A stretch of 50,190 nt of DNA from Micromonospora solifontis (GTDB taxonomy: Bacteria; Actinomycetota; Actinomycetes; Mycobacteriales; Micromonosporaceae), in NCBI RefSeq assembly GCF_003725545.1, contig NZ_RJLN01000039.1:1-50190 (forward strand), read 5' to 3'. A program made the translations under genes and the position numbers. Shown here in pieces: positions 33,925-43,096 of this stretch. The notes under the pieces were generated by a model that ran no database searches, had not been told where the DNA came from, and saw only the letters and a program-made list of their open reading frames with translations. The first letter of the stretch is position 1, and each line of letters starts with the position of its first letter.

Positions 33925-35801
33925 GAGGTAACCACCAATCGCCAATCGATGGCATAGCGGCCGAGCGTCGCCTTGACGGCGTCCTCGGCGGAGGGAGAAG
34001 TGTTGACGGTGGCCACGATGGAGCTGCCCTCGATCGTGGCCTCGATGTCCTGCACGCCGTCGATCCCGTCGAGCGCCTCGTGCAGTTCCCGGCGGACGGC
34101 ATCCGCCCGCAACCCGAGCTTGTAGAGCTTGCCGACGGCGGTGAGGGGCAGTTCGTCGAGGACCGTGACGGTCCTGGGCGCGGCGGCGCGGTCGGGCACC
34201 CGCTCGCGCGCCCACGCGCCCAGTTCCTCCTCGGCGACCGTTGCGCCGGGAGTGAGGGTGACGTAGGCGACGGGTACCTCGCCGGCGTGCACGTCCGGGC
34301 GCCCGACCGCGCTGGCCGCGGTGACCTGCGGGTGGGTCAGCAACGTGTCCTCGATGGTGGCGGGGTCGATGTTGTGTCCGCCGCGGATGATGAGGTCCTT
34401 GGCCCGCCCGGCGAGATGGACGAACCCATCCTCGTCGACGCGGCCGAGGTCGCCGGTGTCCAGCCAGCCGTCGACCAGCTTGCCGAGTCCGTCCAGGACG
34501 GGGCCGTTCTCGTCCCGGTCGATGACGTAGCCGGGAAACACGGTCGGACCGCTGATCGCCAGGATCCCGGTCTCACCGACGGGCTGCTCGTCCCACGTCC
34601 CGTCCACGGCGACCACTCGCACCCGCTGGTATGGCAGGCGTTGCCCGACCGAGCCTGGCCGCGGCGCGTCGGGGAAGGTACGCGCGCTGGCGCAGGTCGC
34701 CTCGGTCAGCCCGTAGCCCTCGGTCAACGCGACTCCGGTGTGGGCCTGGAAGCTGTCCCGGACCGCGGCGGGCAGCGGCGAGGCCCCCACCATGGGAAAT
34801 CGCAGGCTGCTGATGTCGGCGTCGACCGGGACCTGGGCCAGCGTGGCGTACACGGTCGGCACGGCGCTCATCGCGGCGATCCGGTAGTGCTCGGTGACCT
34901 TCCAGAATGTCCCGAAGAGCGCGGGGTCGCGGTAGCCGAGCGGGCCGGCCCACACGACGGTCTGTCCCTTGAACAGCGGTGCGAGCAGGGTGACCACGAG
35001 TGCGTTGACGTGGAACAGCGGAAGCGCCGCGAAGACCACCGTCTCCTGGTCGAACAGGTTGCTGGCGGCCAGCATCCACGCGTCGGCAACCTCGTTGGCG
35101 TGGGTGTGCGCGGCCAGTTTCGGGGCGCCGGTGGTGCCGCCGGTATGGAACATCGCGGCCAGGTCGACGGATCGGGGCAGCTCGCCGTCGAAAGCCGCGG
35201 CGTCCTGGGCCGCGGCAAGCTCGCCGAGGTAGCCGACCCGCACCCCGTCGATGGCGGGCAGCGGCTCGGGCTCGCCGTCGGCGCCGGTGGGCCGCAGCAC
35301 CAGGATCACGTCGAGCAGGCCGTCGCCGGCGAGCGCCTGCGCGGTGTTCCAGGTGGCGGGTGCGAGTTCGGGTCCGGCCGTGACCAGGACGCGGGCACCG
35401 GAGCGCCGGAGGAGCTCGGCGAGGTGTTGCCGGGACAGGCCGCCGCCGAGGGGCGCCGCGATCCCGGCGAGCTGGGCGGCCAGCGTCGCGGTGATCAGCT
35501 CGGCGCAGTTGGGGGACATCAGGGCGACCGCGTCACCCCGCCGCACCCCGAGGCCGTGGAGCAGGTTCGCCACCCGGTGCACGTCGGCCAGGAGTTCGGC
35601 GAAGGTACGGCGCTGCGGCTCATTCCAGCGCGTGGCGTCCGGCAGGACGTTGAGCGCCGTACGGTCCGGCCAGCGCGTGGCCGCTCGCGCGAGCAACGCG
35701 TACGTCGATTCCGGCAGGCCCCGCGCCTCGAGCGGAACGGCCTCGATCGCGGCGAGGTCGGCGGGCGTGGCGTAGTCCGGCCACAGCAGCGGCCCGGTCA
35801 T
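33921..35801 (-). CDS. Acyl/aryl-CoA synthetase, module 1
   Basis: A 626-residue ANL-superfamily adenylating enzyme. The P-loop is MFHTGGTTGAPKL at about 218-229, followed by EGYGLTEATCA, WLDTGDLGRVDEDGFVHLAG, KDLIIRGGHNIDP and the C-terminal catalytic lysine region LPLTAVGKLYKLGLR. It would activate a carboxylic acid as its CoA thioester via an acyl-AMP. In this operon the substrate could be an aromatic acid or a side-chain acid released after ring cleavage. The last 60 or so residues after the lysine motif (HEALDGIDGVQDIEATIEGS) extend beyond the usual end. ATG 35801 overlaps the stop of the FAH-family gene. Confidence 0.87.
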   Translation of the reverse strand: MTGPLLWPDYATPADLAAIEAVPLEARGLPESTYALLARAATRWPDRTALNVLPDATRWNEPQRRTFAELLADVHRVANLLHGLGVRRGDAVALMSPNCAELITATLAAQLAGIAAPLGGGLSRQHLAELLRRSGARVLVTAGPELAPATWNTAQALAGDGLLDVILVLRPTGADGEPEPLPAIDGVRVGYLGELAAAQDAAAFDGELPRSVDLAAMFHTGGTTGAPKLAAHTHANEVADAWMLAASNLFDQETVVFAALPLFHVNALVVTLLAPLFKGQTVVWAGPLGYRDPALFGTFWKVTEHYRIAAMSAVPTVYATLAQVPVDADISSLRFPMVGASPLPAAVRDSFQAHTGVALTEGYGLTEATCASARTFPDAPRPGSVGQRLPYQRVRVVAVDGTWDEQPVGETGILAISGPTVFPGYVIDRDENGPVLDGLGKLVDGWLDTGDLGRVDEDGFVHLAGRAKDLIIRGGHNIDPATIEDTLLTHPQVTAASAVGRPDVHAGEVPVAYVTLTPGATVAEEELGAWARERVPDRAAAPRTVTVLDELPLTAVGKLYKLGLRADAVRRELHEALDGIDGVQDIEATIEGSSIVATVNTSPSAEDAVKATLGRYAIDWRLVVTS

Positions 35802-36736
35802 GGGGCGTACCTGACGACCGTGCGCTGGCGACCCAGGTCGATCGCGCCGTCGTCGGTGGCGATGGTGGCCTCGACGACGTCGCCGTCCTTGAGGTACCTG
35901 GGGTTGCGCGTCTGACCCTTGAAGAACATCCTCCACTTCACCGCGGGCGGCAGCAGCGAGACGAGGAACATGACCGGCTTCGGCGGCGCGCTTAGCGCGG
36001 TTCCGATGGGTGTGCCGGTCAGCAGCAGGTCGCCGGGGTCGACCCGCTGGAAGCGGGTCAGCGCCTGCAGCGCCTGGACCGGCCGGTAGATCATGTCGGC
36101 GACGGTCATGTCCTGCCGGAGCTCGCCGTTGACCCACAGCCGCAGCCGCAGGTCGGTGAACCGCTTGAGTTCGTCGGCGTCGAGCAGCACCAGCGCGGGG
36201 CCGACCGGGGTGAAGCTCGGGTAGGACTTGGCCTCGTAGAACTGGGTCTTGGGCAGCTGGACGTCACGCGCCGAGATGTCGTTGGTGACCACCAGGCCGG
36301 CGACGTAGTCGGTGAGGTTGTCGTCGGTGATGGTGGTGCCGACCGGCAGCTCGCGGCCGAAGACCAGTCCGATCTCCACCTCGTAGTCCAGCAGCCGCAC
36401 ATGCGCGGGGCGGACCACGTCGGCGTACGGCCCGCTGATCGAGCCGGAGGCCTTACGGAAAAAGGTCAGGGGAACGGTTGCGGGATCGCCACCACTGTCC
36501 TTGACGTGCGAGGCGAAGTTGGTCATCTGGGCGACGACGCGGCAGGGCGCCGTCACCGGGGAGACCAGCGCGAGGTCCTCGACCGGGACGGTGTCGCGGC
36601 TCGTCGCGGCCGCGGCGAGCGCCGGCCGGTCGGCCAGCAGTTCCGCGGTGGTGGTGGCGCTGGTGTGCACCTTGGCGGCGCCGGTGGGGGTGAGCACCCA
36701 CCAGGCGTCGGCGGTGCGCAGGACGGAGGTGCTCAT
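35798..36736 (-). CDS. Fumarylacetoacetate hydrolase-family protein
   Basis: A 312-residue FAH-fold protein. The metal site is set by LLDYEVEIGLVFGREL, and VVTNDISARDVQLPKTQFYE, SFTPVGPALV and DLLLTGTPIGTAL are family motifs. FAH enzymes hydrolyse C-C bonds of beta-diketones or hydrate/decarboxylate ring-cleavage products. Directly after an extradiol dioxygenase, it is the likely hydrolase for the module-1 cleavage product, in place of an MhpC-type enzyme. ATG 36736 overlaps the dioxygenase stop. An in-frame upstream start would lie inside that gene and is rejected. Confidence 0.87.
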   Translation of the reverse strand: MSTSVLRTADAWWVLTPTGAAKVHTSATTTAELLADRPALAAAATSRDTVPVEDLALVSPVTAPCRVVAQMTNFASHVKDSGGDPATVPLTFFRKASGSISGPYADVVRPAHVRLLDYEVEIGLVFGRELPVGTTITDDNLTDYVAGLVVTNDISARDVQLPKTQFYEAKSYPSFTPVGPALVLLDADELKRFTDLRLRLWVNGELRQDMTVADMIYRPVQALQALTRFQRVDPGDLLLTGTPIGTALSAPPKPVMFLVSLLPPAVKWRMFFKGQTRNPRYLKDGDVVEATIATDDGAIDLGRQRTVVRYAP

Positions 36737-37866
36737 AAGGCAAACGCTTTCATCAGGCCGCGCAGGCGGTGCAGGTCGAATTCGTTGTCCTCGCGCAGCG
36801 CGCCGATGACCGCGTGCAGCTCGCGAAGCGCTTCCCGGCCGGGTCTCATGCCGAGAAAGTCCTTGGTGGCGGGCGGACCCCACTGGGCCAGCCCGGAGGC
36901 CGTCATCGGCGCCCAGCCCGGCTCGAGCGTGCAGTCGAACAGGTCGCCGTCGGTGAAGTGCTCGACCAGGAAGCCGTCCGGGTCGCGCCAGTAGTCGAAG
37001 ATCTGGCTGCCCTGGATGTGCCGGCCGATTCCCCAGGACCGCCGGTAGCCCCGGTCGAGCAGGTGCTCCCCGCCGGCGGCCAGCGAGTCGAGGTCGGAGA
37101 CCTGGTAGGCGGAGTGCACGTACCGGTTGGCCGGGCCGAGGGTCATCGCGAGGGTGTGGTGGTCGGTGGGTGTGCTGCCGCGGTCGCAGCGGATGAAGCT
37201 CATGACCGGGCCGCGCTCGCGCTGCCCCGGATGGTAGAGAAAGTCGCTGACGATCAGACCCAGGTGTTCGAGGTACCAGTTGAGTGTCTCCAGGTACCGG
37301 GTCGTCTGCAGTACGACGTGACCGAGGCGCTGGACCGTGGCCGGCTCCCGTGGCGGCCGCTGGGTGGCGTTCACGCGTGCGACGTCGTGCCCGATGTTGA
37401 AGGCCAGTGGCTGCTGGGTGGGCAGCGCGGGTAGCTGGTGCGTGTCCGCGACCACCCGTACCTGCACCCCGCTCGGGTCCGCCAGGTCCACGGTCACCCC
37501 GCCCAGGCTCTCCGGCAGCGGGGCGACCCTCGCGCCGATCGCCTCCGCGAGCCGCAGCACGTCCTTGGCGTCGGCTGCCTGAAAGGCGGGTCCGATGAAC
37601 CGCGAGCGTGGACCCCGGCGGATGAGCGCGCAGGGGGAACCCGGGTCGGTGCCCCGCAGGTGCAGCTCGTCCGGGGTACGCAGCGACGTGCGGAAGCCGA
37701 ACGCCTGGGCGAACAGCTCGGCCCGCCCCAGATCAGGCTTCTCGAACTCCAGCCAGGCCAGGTCGTGCGCCTTGACGATCGGGTTCCTTGCCCGCCCCGG
37801 GTGCTCGCCCCGCAACGCGCCGTGCTCACTGTGCAGACCGGTGTGCGGGTCGTGGTGCTCGATCAT
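36733..37866 (-). CDS. Extradiol ring-cleavage dioxygenase (VOC family), module 1
   Basis: A 377-residue two-domain vicinal-oxygen-chelate protein. His183 (QRLGHVVLQT), His251 (RYVHSAYQV) and Glu302 (GFLVEHFTDG) form the expected Fe(II) triad in the C-terminal half; the N-terminal half (HDLAWLEFEKPDLGRAELFA) is the structural repeat. It is longer than typical catechol 2,3-dioxygenases, with about 30 extra N-terminal residues rich in His and Arg and a C-terminal tail of about 70. It should cleave a catechol next to its hydroxyls. ATG 37866 has GGAGGG eight bases upstream; it is the first gene of module 1. Confidence 0.87.
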   Translation of the reverse strand: MIEHHDPHTGLHSEHGALRGEHPGRARNPIVKAHDLAWLEFEKPDLGRAELFAQAFGFRTSLRTPDELHLRGTDPGSPCALIRRGPRSRFIGPAFQAADAKDVLRLAEAIGARVAPLPESLGGVTVDLADPSGVQVRVVADTHQLPALPTQQPLAFNIGHDVARVNATQRPPREPATVQRLGHVVLQTTRYLETLNWYLEHLGLIVSDFLYHPGQRERGPVMSFIRCDRGSTPTDHHTLAMTLGPANRYVHSAYQVSDLDSLAAGGEHLLDRGYRRSWGIGRHIQGSQIFDYWRDPDGFLVEHFTDGDLFDCTLEPGWAPMTASGLAQWGPPATKDFLGMRPGREALRELHAVIGALREDNEFDLHRLRGLMKAFAL

Positions 37867-37884
37867 GTCCCGCTCCCTCCAAGT

Positions 37885-37898
37885 TGACGAAATCGTCA
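37885..37898. promoter_or_regulatory. TetR-type operator 1, module 1
   Basis: TGACGAAATCGTCA, palindromic except at the two central bases, lies 18 bases upstream of the dioxygenase ATG. The same box is present, in the opposite orientation, 44 bases away (37929-37942). The pair fits binding by the divergent TetR protein. Confidence 0.7.
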
Positions 37899-37928
37899 CT
37901 TACGAGAGTAGCGTCAGTCAAGGGTGGA

Positions 37929-37942
37929 TGACGATTTCGTCA
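37929..37942. promoter_or_regulatory. TetR-type operator 2, module 1
   Basis: TGACGATTTCGTCA is the exact reverse complement of the box at 37885-37898. It lies 65 bases upstream of the TetR start, so the two boxes could control both divergent promoters. I could not place a confident -35/-10 pair for either direction. Confidence 0.7.
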
Positions 37943-38007
37943 GATCTGAGTTCCGGCTGGGTTAAGGTGGTCTCGCAGACCGGCTCGGGAGAGGTGAGCA
38001 CGCAGGT

Positions 38008-38652
38008 ATGGCCCAGCAGACCAGGCACGCACCCAACCGGCTGGAACGGCGGAAGGCGCACACCCGGTCGGCGCTCGTACGCGCCGCCCAGACCTTCATC
38101 GCGGCCGGCAAGCCAAACGTGCCGATCCTGGAGCTCACCCAGGCCGCCGACGTGGGGATGGGGTCGTTCTACAACCACTTCGACAGCCGCGAGCAGCTCA
38201 TCGAGGCCGCCGTCGAGGACGCCCTCGATCGCTACGGCGCCCTGCTCGACGAGCTGACCGTGGGCCTGGACGACCCGGCCCAGGTGTTCGCACAGAGCTT
38301 CCGGCTGACCGGGCGCCTCCACCGCCGACAGCCCGAGCTGAGCAGGGTCCTGCTCAGCACCGGCCTGGCCCTCGCCGGCTCGGACAAGGGCCTCGCGCCG
38401 CGAGCCCGGCGCGACATCGAGGATGGCGCCCGCGCCGGACGGTTCCGCGTGCGCGACCCCGAGCTGGCGATGGTGATCGTGGCCGGCGCGGCGCTGTGCC
38501 TGGGGCAGCTGCTGCACGACCACCCGGAGCGTGACGACGCCGCAGCCGCCGACCAGGTCACTGAGGACGTGCTGCGCATGCTCGGCCTGCCGCCCGAGGA
38601 GGCCCACGAGATCTGCCACCGCCCGCTGCCCGACCTCGACACTCGTCCGTAG
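38008..38652 (+). CDS. TetR-family regulator, module 1
   Basis: A 214-residue regulator. The N-terminal helix-turn-helix is ILELTQAADVGMGSFYNHFD, preceded by RRKAHTRSALVRAAQTFIAA. The C-terminal ligand domain is variable, as usual. It is divergent from the module-1 operon, with two 14-bp palindromes in the 141-base gap, so it is probably the local repressor responding to an aromatic compound or a CoA ester. The ATG at 38008 (MAQQTRHAP) has GGAGAGG upstream. Confidence 0.88.
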   Translation: MAQQTRHAPNRLERRKAHTRSALVRAAQTFIAAGKPNVPILELTQAADVGMGSFYNHFDSREQLIEAAVEDALDRYGALLDELTVGLDDPAQVFAQSFRLTGRLHRRQPELSRVLLSTGLALAGSDKGLAPRARRDIEDGARAGRFRVRDPELAMVIVAGAALCLGQLLHDHPERDDAAAADQVTEDVLRMLGLPPEEAHEICHRPLPDLDTRP

Positions 38653-38681
38653 GCCAGCGTTGGTCCCGGGTCCGACGGACG

Positions 38682-39845
38682 CTAGAGATTGACCGCCTCC
38701 CGCACCATACGGTTGGCCGTGTCCGGCTCGTACCCGGTCGCCCGAAGTAGGTCACTCAACGCCGTGCGGAGTTGAATCACGACAGCCTGCCCGTACGACT
38801 TCAGGCCTTTGCGGCATGCCTGGCCGACCAGCCGGGCGACATCCAGCACCGCGCCGCGGGTCTGCTCGAACGGTCCAGCCTTTCGCGCCTCCCGCTGCAG
38901 CACCCGAACCGTCTCGGCGAGCCTTTCCACAGCCGCGACCAGTTCCTCCGGCACCGGCTCGTCGTACTGCAGCAAGGTCGAGGTCCAGCGGGCAATCTCC
39001 CGGCACTCGAAGGTCACCCGATCCATGTGCCGGATGCCGCGCTGGTAGCGCTGGACGTCGCGTCGGCGGGGCCAGCGCACCGGCGCGATTGTTGTCACCT
39101 CCTCGGCGCCACCCAGCGCCTCGTGCATCCGCTCGAGATCGGCATCCATGCCGCGAAACTGGTCGAGCGCCCGTACCGCGCGGTCCGGGTCTCGCGCTCT
39201 CATTGCCTCCGCGACTTCCCGAAGCTGCGCGGAGAGGGCCTCGACCAGCGGCGCGGCGGCGCGGTCAAGAGTGCGCATAGGGTTGATCGGCACCAGCAAC
39301 GCGACCACCACCAACCCGACGACGGCCCCCGACCCAGCTTCGACGAGCCGCGCCCACTCCAGACCCTGCTGGACCGGTGACAGCGTGGCGAGCAGGACGG
39401 CGGTACTGCCGGCTTGGGCGACAAGCGCCCCGCTGCGCCCCGTCATCAGCAGGGCGAGGGCGATGGCCAGGGCCACCACCACGCCGATCTGCCAGGCTCC
39501 GAACCCCATATAACGCAGCAGAAGGTCGCTGATGAGCAGGCCCAGACCGACGCCGAGCATGAGTTCGACGGTACGTCGGGCGCGCTGTCCGAGTGCGGCG
39601 ACGATTGTGCCGACGGCCGCGCTGGGTGCGAAGACCGGCGATGGTCGCCCCGCCACCTCGTGCGCGAGCCCCCAGGCGAGGGTGGCGGCGAGCCCGCACT
39701 GCGCCGCGATGACCAGGATGATCTCCACCTGACGTAGCCGCAGCCTGCCAGCCGCACCACCGCGGCGTCGAGCCAGCGCCGCCAGGTCTCTTGACTGCTC
39801 CATCACCTCCTCAGGTCGGGGCAGGGGGCTCCGGTCAGCGGTCAT
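38682..39845 (-). CDS. FUSC-family (aromatic-acid exporter-like) membrane protein
   Basis: A 387-residue protein. Five or six hydrophobic segments lie between about residues 40 and 190 (VEIILVIAAQCGLAATLAWG, ARRTVELMLGVGLGLLISDL, IGVVVALAIALALLM, AVVGLVVVALLVPINPMRTL). A long soluble helical C-terminal half follows, the layout of the FUSC/YqjA-type aromatic-acid efflux family. At the end of an aromatic-degradation operon it may expel toxic aromatic acids. The start is uncertain: ATG 39845 lacks a clear site, while ATG 39803 has AGGAGG only two bases away. It follows the CoA ligase by 62 bases and is convergent with the TetR gene. Confidence 0.72.
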   Translation of the reverse strand: MTADRSPLPRPEEVMEQSRDLAALARRRGGAAGRLRLRQVEIILVIAAQCGLAATLAWGLAHEVAGRPSPVFAPSAAVGTIVAALGQRARRTVELMLGVGLGLLISDLLLRYMGFGAWQIGVVVALAIALALLMTGRSGALVAQAGSTAVLLATLSPVQQGLEWARLVEAGSGAVVGLVVVALLVPINPMRTLDRAAAPLVEALSAQLREVAEAMRARDPDRAVRALDQFRGMDADLERMHEALGGAEEVTTIAPVRWPRRRDVQRYQRGIRHMDRVTFECREIARWTSTLLQYDEPVPEELVAAVERLAETVRVLQREARKAGPFEQTRGAVLDVARLVGQACRKGLKSYGQAVVIQLRTALSDLLRATGYEPDTANRMVREAVNL

Positions 39846-39907
39846 GGCGCGGGTTACCCCGCCTAACCTTCACAAACCTGCGACCTGTTCAGGTTGATTG
39901 ATCAAGC

Positions 39908-41458
39908 TCACGCCTGGTCGCGAAGCCTGCGCTTGAGGATCTTGCCGGTGGAGGTCATGGGCAGTTCGTCTCGGAACTCGACCAGGCGGGGGTACTTGTA
40001 GCTCGCCATCCGCTCCTTGCACCAGCTCACCAACTCGCCCTCGGTCAGCCGTGATCCGGGGTCGCGAATCACGAAGGCCTTCACCTCCTCGCCGTGCGAC
40101 TCGTGCGGCACGCCGACCACGGCCACGAGGCTGACGTCGGGGTGAGCCAGGATGATCTCCTCGATCTCCCGTGGGTACACGTTGAAGCCACCGCGGACGA
40201 TCATGTCCTTCGCCCGGTCGACGATGAAGTAGTACCCGTCCTCGTCGCGGCGGGCGACGTCACCCGTGCGGAACCACCCGTCCCGGATCACCTCCGCGGT
40301 CGCGTCGGGACGGCCGTGGTAGCCCTTCATGACGTTGTGCCCCCGGATCGCGATCTCGCCGGACTCGCCCTCCGGGACCTCGTTCCAGTCCGTGTCGACG
40401 AGTTTCATCTGCACCCCCCAGATCGGCTGCCCGATCGAACCGGGCTTGGCCTTTCGCCCGGGGTGGTTGAACGAGGCGACGGGGCTGGTCTCGGAGAGGC
40501 CGTAGCCCTCCCGGATCCGAACGCCGTAGACCTTCTCCACCTGCTCGAGGATCTCCACCGGCAAAGGGGCGCCGCCGGAGATCGCCATCCGCAGCTTGGC
40601 CGCGATCGTCGGAGCGCTGCCGTGCTTGCCGACCACGGAGAGCAGGCCCCAGTACATCGTCGGCACGCCGGCGAAGAAGGTCACCCGCTCCCGCTCCATC
40701 AGCGCCAGTGCGGTTGCGGCGTCGAACCGGGGCAGGAGGACCAGCGTGGCGCCGCCGTACAGGCCCGCGTTCATCTGCACCGTCTGCCCGAACGAGTGGA
40801 ACAGCGGCAGCGTCACCAGGTGGACGTCCTCCTCGACGGCGCCGAAGAGGCGCCAGCAGGTGAGGGCGTTCATGACCATGTTGGCGTGGGTGAGTTCGGC
40901 GCCCTTGGGCTGTCCCGTGGTCCCGCTGGTATAGAGGATCACCGCGGTGTCGGTGGCCTCGGTGACCACGGTCTCGAATCGGGGAGACTTTCCGGCGAGC
41001 GCGGCGCCCAGTGTGCGGGCATCCTCGATCGGGCTCGCCGCCTGGAGGTCCGCGGTGATGAGGAAGAAATGGTCGCACCCGTTGGCACCGCCGAACCCCT
41101 GCCAGCCCTCGACCCCCATCGGTAGTTCCGGGGTGCCCTCGAAGCAGAAGTACGCCTTGGCGCCCGAGTCCTGCAGGTGGTAGGCGATCTCACCGGCCTT
41201 GAGGAGGACGTTCAGTGGTACGACGACAGCACCCGCCTTCAGAATGCCGTAGTAGACCACGGGGAAGTAGGGGAGGTTCGGGCACGACAGCGCGACCCGG
41301 TCGCCCGGCCGGATGCCGCTCTCGGCGAGCAGGTTCGCGACCTGGTTCGCCGCACCGTCGAGTTGGGCGTACGACAGGCGGGTGTCACCGAGGACGACGG
41401 CGTCCCGGCCCGGCAGCCGTTCGGCGGTGCCTTCGAGCATGAGCGCGAGGTTGAGCAT
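39908..41458 (-). CDS. Acyl/aryl-CoA ligase, module 2
   Basis: A 516-residue ANL-family ligase. The P-loop is ILYTSGTTGQPKG at 174-186, with EGYGLSETSPV, WFRTGDVARRDEDGYYFIVD, KDMIVRGGFNVYPREIEE and the lysine motif LPMTSTGKILKRRLR at the C-terminus. It is closest in style to long-chain fatty-acid-CoA ligases, but many relatives act on aromatic acids such as cinnamates. ATG 41458 has AAGGAGA upstream. It lies 33 bases after the module-2 hydroxylase and probably belongs to the same transcript. Confidence 0.87.
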   Translation of the reverse strand: MLNLALMLEGTAERLPGRDAVVLGDTRLSYAQLDGAANQVANLLAESGIRPGDRVALSCPNLPYFPVVYYGILKAGAVVVPLNVLLKAGEIAYHLQDSGAKAYFCFEGTPELPMGVEGWQGFGGANGCDHFFLITADLQAASPIEDARTLGAALAGKSPRFETVVTEATDTAVILYTSGTTGQPKGAELTHANMVMNALTCWRLFGAVEEDVHLVTLPLFHSFGQTVQMNAGLYGGATLVLLPRFDAATALALMERERVTFFAGVPTMYWGLLSVVGKHGSAPTIAAKLRMAISGGAPLPVEILEQVEKVYGVRIREGYGLSETSPVASFNHPGRKAKPGSIGQPIWGVQMKLVDTDWNEVPEGESGEIAIRGHNVMKGYHGRPDATAEVIRDGWFRTGDVARRDEDGYYFIVDRAKDMIVRGGFNVYPREIEEIILAHPDVSLVAVVGVPHESHGEEVKAFVIRDPGSRLTEGELVSWCKERMASYKYPRLVEFRDELPMTSTGKILKRRLRDQA

Positions 41459-41491
41459 GCGGCTCTCCTTGGTGGCTTGGGAAAGGGTGCG

Positions 41492-43096
41492 TCAGGACAT
41501 CGTCGTCGCGGCGGGCGGGGGCGCCGGTTCGCCGACCGGCATCGGCGACGCAGTGACGAACGGCGGGCGGGGCAGGTCGGCGTCACCGGCGGCAGCGGCG
41601 TAGACAACCACGTCGGGGCGCAAGGCCAGCACGGTGGCGTGGTGCCGGCGCATCCAGGGGACGAGCACGTCCTCGTCGTCCACGATGGTGCCGGGCGCGG
41701 GGGCTGAGCCCGCCGGTGTGACCTGCAGGCACCTGATGCCGCCGGCCGCCCAGGCCGGCCAAGGCCGTGCCGGGCCTGTGTGCAGCAGCACCCACCGACC
41801 GGCGAGCACGTCGTCGAGACGAGCCGGGTCACCGGCGTCGGTCTGGACCCAGGGCTGCGGGAGCTGCTTGCCCACCGCTGCGTTGCCACCGCTGTGGTCC
41901 AGCAGGCCCTTCCGGTAGACGGTGTCCGGGAACCACTTCGCCTCCTGCATGTAGGCGCGGATGGCGGGGACCCGCATGACGAGGCGGAACGCGATGTTGC
42001 GCAGAGCCGTGAGGCCGGGGCGCCGCTCGGTGATGATGCGCCCGAAGCGGACCGCCTGCGCGGTCATGTCCCGCACGTGTGGTTTGCGCTCAACCTCGTA
42101 GCTGTCCAGCACCTCATCGGTTAGCTCGCCGCGCAGGACCGCGGCCAGCTTCCAGCACAGGTTGCCCGCGTCGCGTACGCCGGAGGACATGCCCTCGCCG
42201 ATCCACGGTGGCATCGCGTGTGCCGCGTCGCCGGCGAGGAAGATCCGCCCGATGCGCCACCGGGCGGCGAAGCGGACGTGGTGGCTGTAGATGACCGCCC
42301 GTTGGATCTCGACGTCGTCGGGCGTCCGGCCGTAGCGGCGCAGCAGCCGCCAGATGTGGTCGTGGCTGACCAGATCCTGTTCGTCCTCGCCGGGCAGGAC
42401 GGGGAATTCCCAGCGGTGGTGGCCGAGCGGGGTCGGGCAGTCCACGGCGGGCCGGGCGGGGTCGCAGTGGAAGCGCAGTCGGTCGACGGTGTCCCAGTCC
42501 CGCTTGACCTTGGTGTCGATGACGACCCACCGGTCGTGGTAGGTACGGCCGTCGAAGCCGACGCCCAGCCGGGTCCGGATCGGGCTGGAGCCGCCGTCGG
42601 CGGCGATCAGGTACGCGCCCCGCAGGGTACGCACCGTGTCGTCGGCCAGGTCACGTGCGGTGACGGTGACGCCGGTGCCGTCCTGCTCGACGGCCGCACA
42701 GTCGTGGCCGAGCAGGACTTCGACGTTCGGGTAGCGGGCCACGCCGTCGCGGAGGACCTGCTCCGTGGCCGGCTGGTAGATGAACAGCTGCGGCGGGTGC
42801 CCGTTGCCCCGGGGGGCCGGTGCGAGGCTGAGGAACGACCGGCCGCGGGCGTCGACGAAGTCGATCGGTCGGCCGGCGAGCATGTTCTCCTTGAGCTGCT
42901 CCGCGAGGCCGATCGCCTGCCAGATCCGGATGGTCTCCTCGTCGGTGGAGATCGCCCGGGCGCGGGGGTAGATCGCGGCGTCGCGCTCGACCACGGCGAC
43001 CCGTACGCCCATGCCGCCGAGCAGATTGGCGGCGGTCACGCCGACCGGGCCGTATCCGACGATGATCACGTCATATTCGTGCTGACTGGTGTTCAT
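41492..43096 (-). CDS. MhpA-like FAD-dependent hydroxylase, module 2
   Basis: A 534-residue class A flavin monooxygenase. IIVGYGPVGVTAANLLGGMG near residue 11 is the FAD fold, with Tyr where most relatives have Ala. RARAISTDEETIRIWQAIGL, LIAADGGSSPIRTRLG and FLAGDAAHAMPPWIGEGMSS match the 3-(3-hydroxyphenyl)propionate/3-hydroxycinnamate hydroxylase group. It would convert a monohydroxylated aromatic acid into the 2,3-diol cleaved by the neighbouring dioxygenase. ATG 43096 overlaps the dioxygenase stop. The C-terminal about 120 residues (thioredoxin-like tail in relatives) are present. Confidence 0.87.
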   Translation of the reverse strand: MNTSQHEYDVIIVGYGPVGVTAANLLGGMGVRVAVVERDAAIYPRARAISTDEETIRIWQAIGLAEQLKENMLAGRPIDFVDARGRSFLSLAPAPRGNGHPPQLFIYQPATEQVLRDGVARYPNVEVLLGHDCAAVEQDGTGVTVTARDLADDTVRTLRGAYLIAADGGSSPIRTRLGVGFDGRTYHDRWVVIDTKVKRDWDTVDRLRFHCDPARPAVDCPTPLGHHRWEFPVLPGEDEQDLVSHDHIWRLLRRYGRTPDDVEIQRAVIYSHHVRFAARWRIGRIFLAGDAAHAMPPWIGEGMSSGVRDAGNLCWKLAAVLRGELTDEVLDSYEVERKPHVRDMTAQAVRFGRIITERRPGLTALRNIAFRLVMRVPAIRAYMQEAKWFPDTVYRKGLLDHSGGNAAVGKQLPQPWVQTDAGDPARLDDVLAGRWVLLHTGPARPWPAWAAGGIRCLQVTPAGSAPAPGTIVDDEDVLVPWMRRHHATVLALRPDVVVYAAAAGDADLPRPPFVTASPMPVGEPAPPPAATTMS

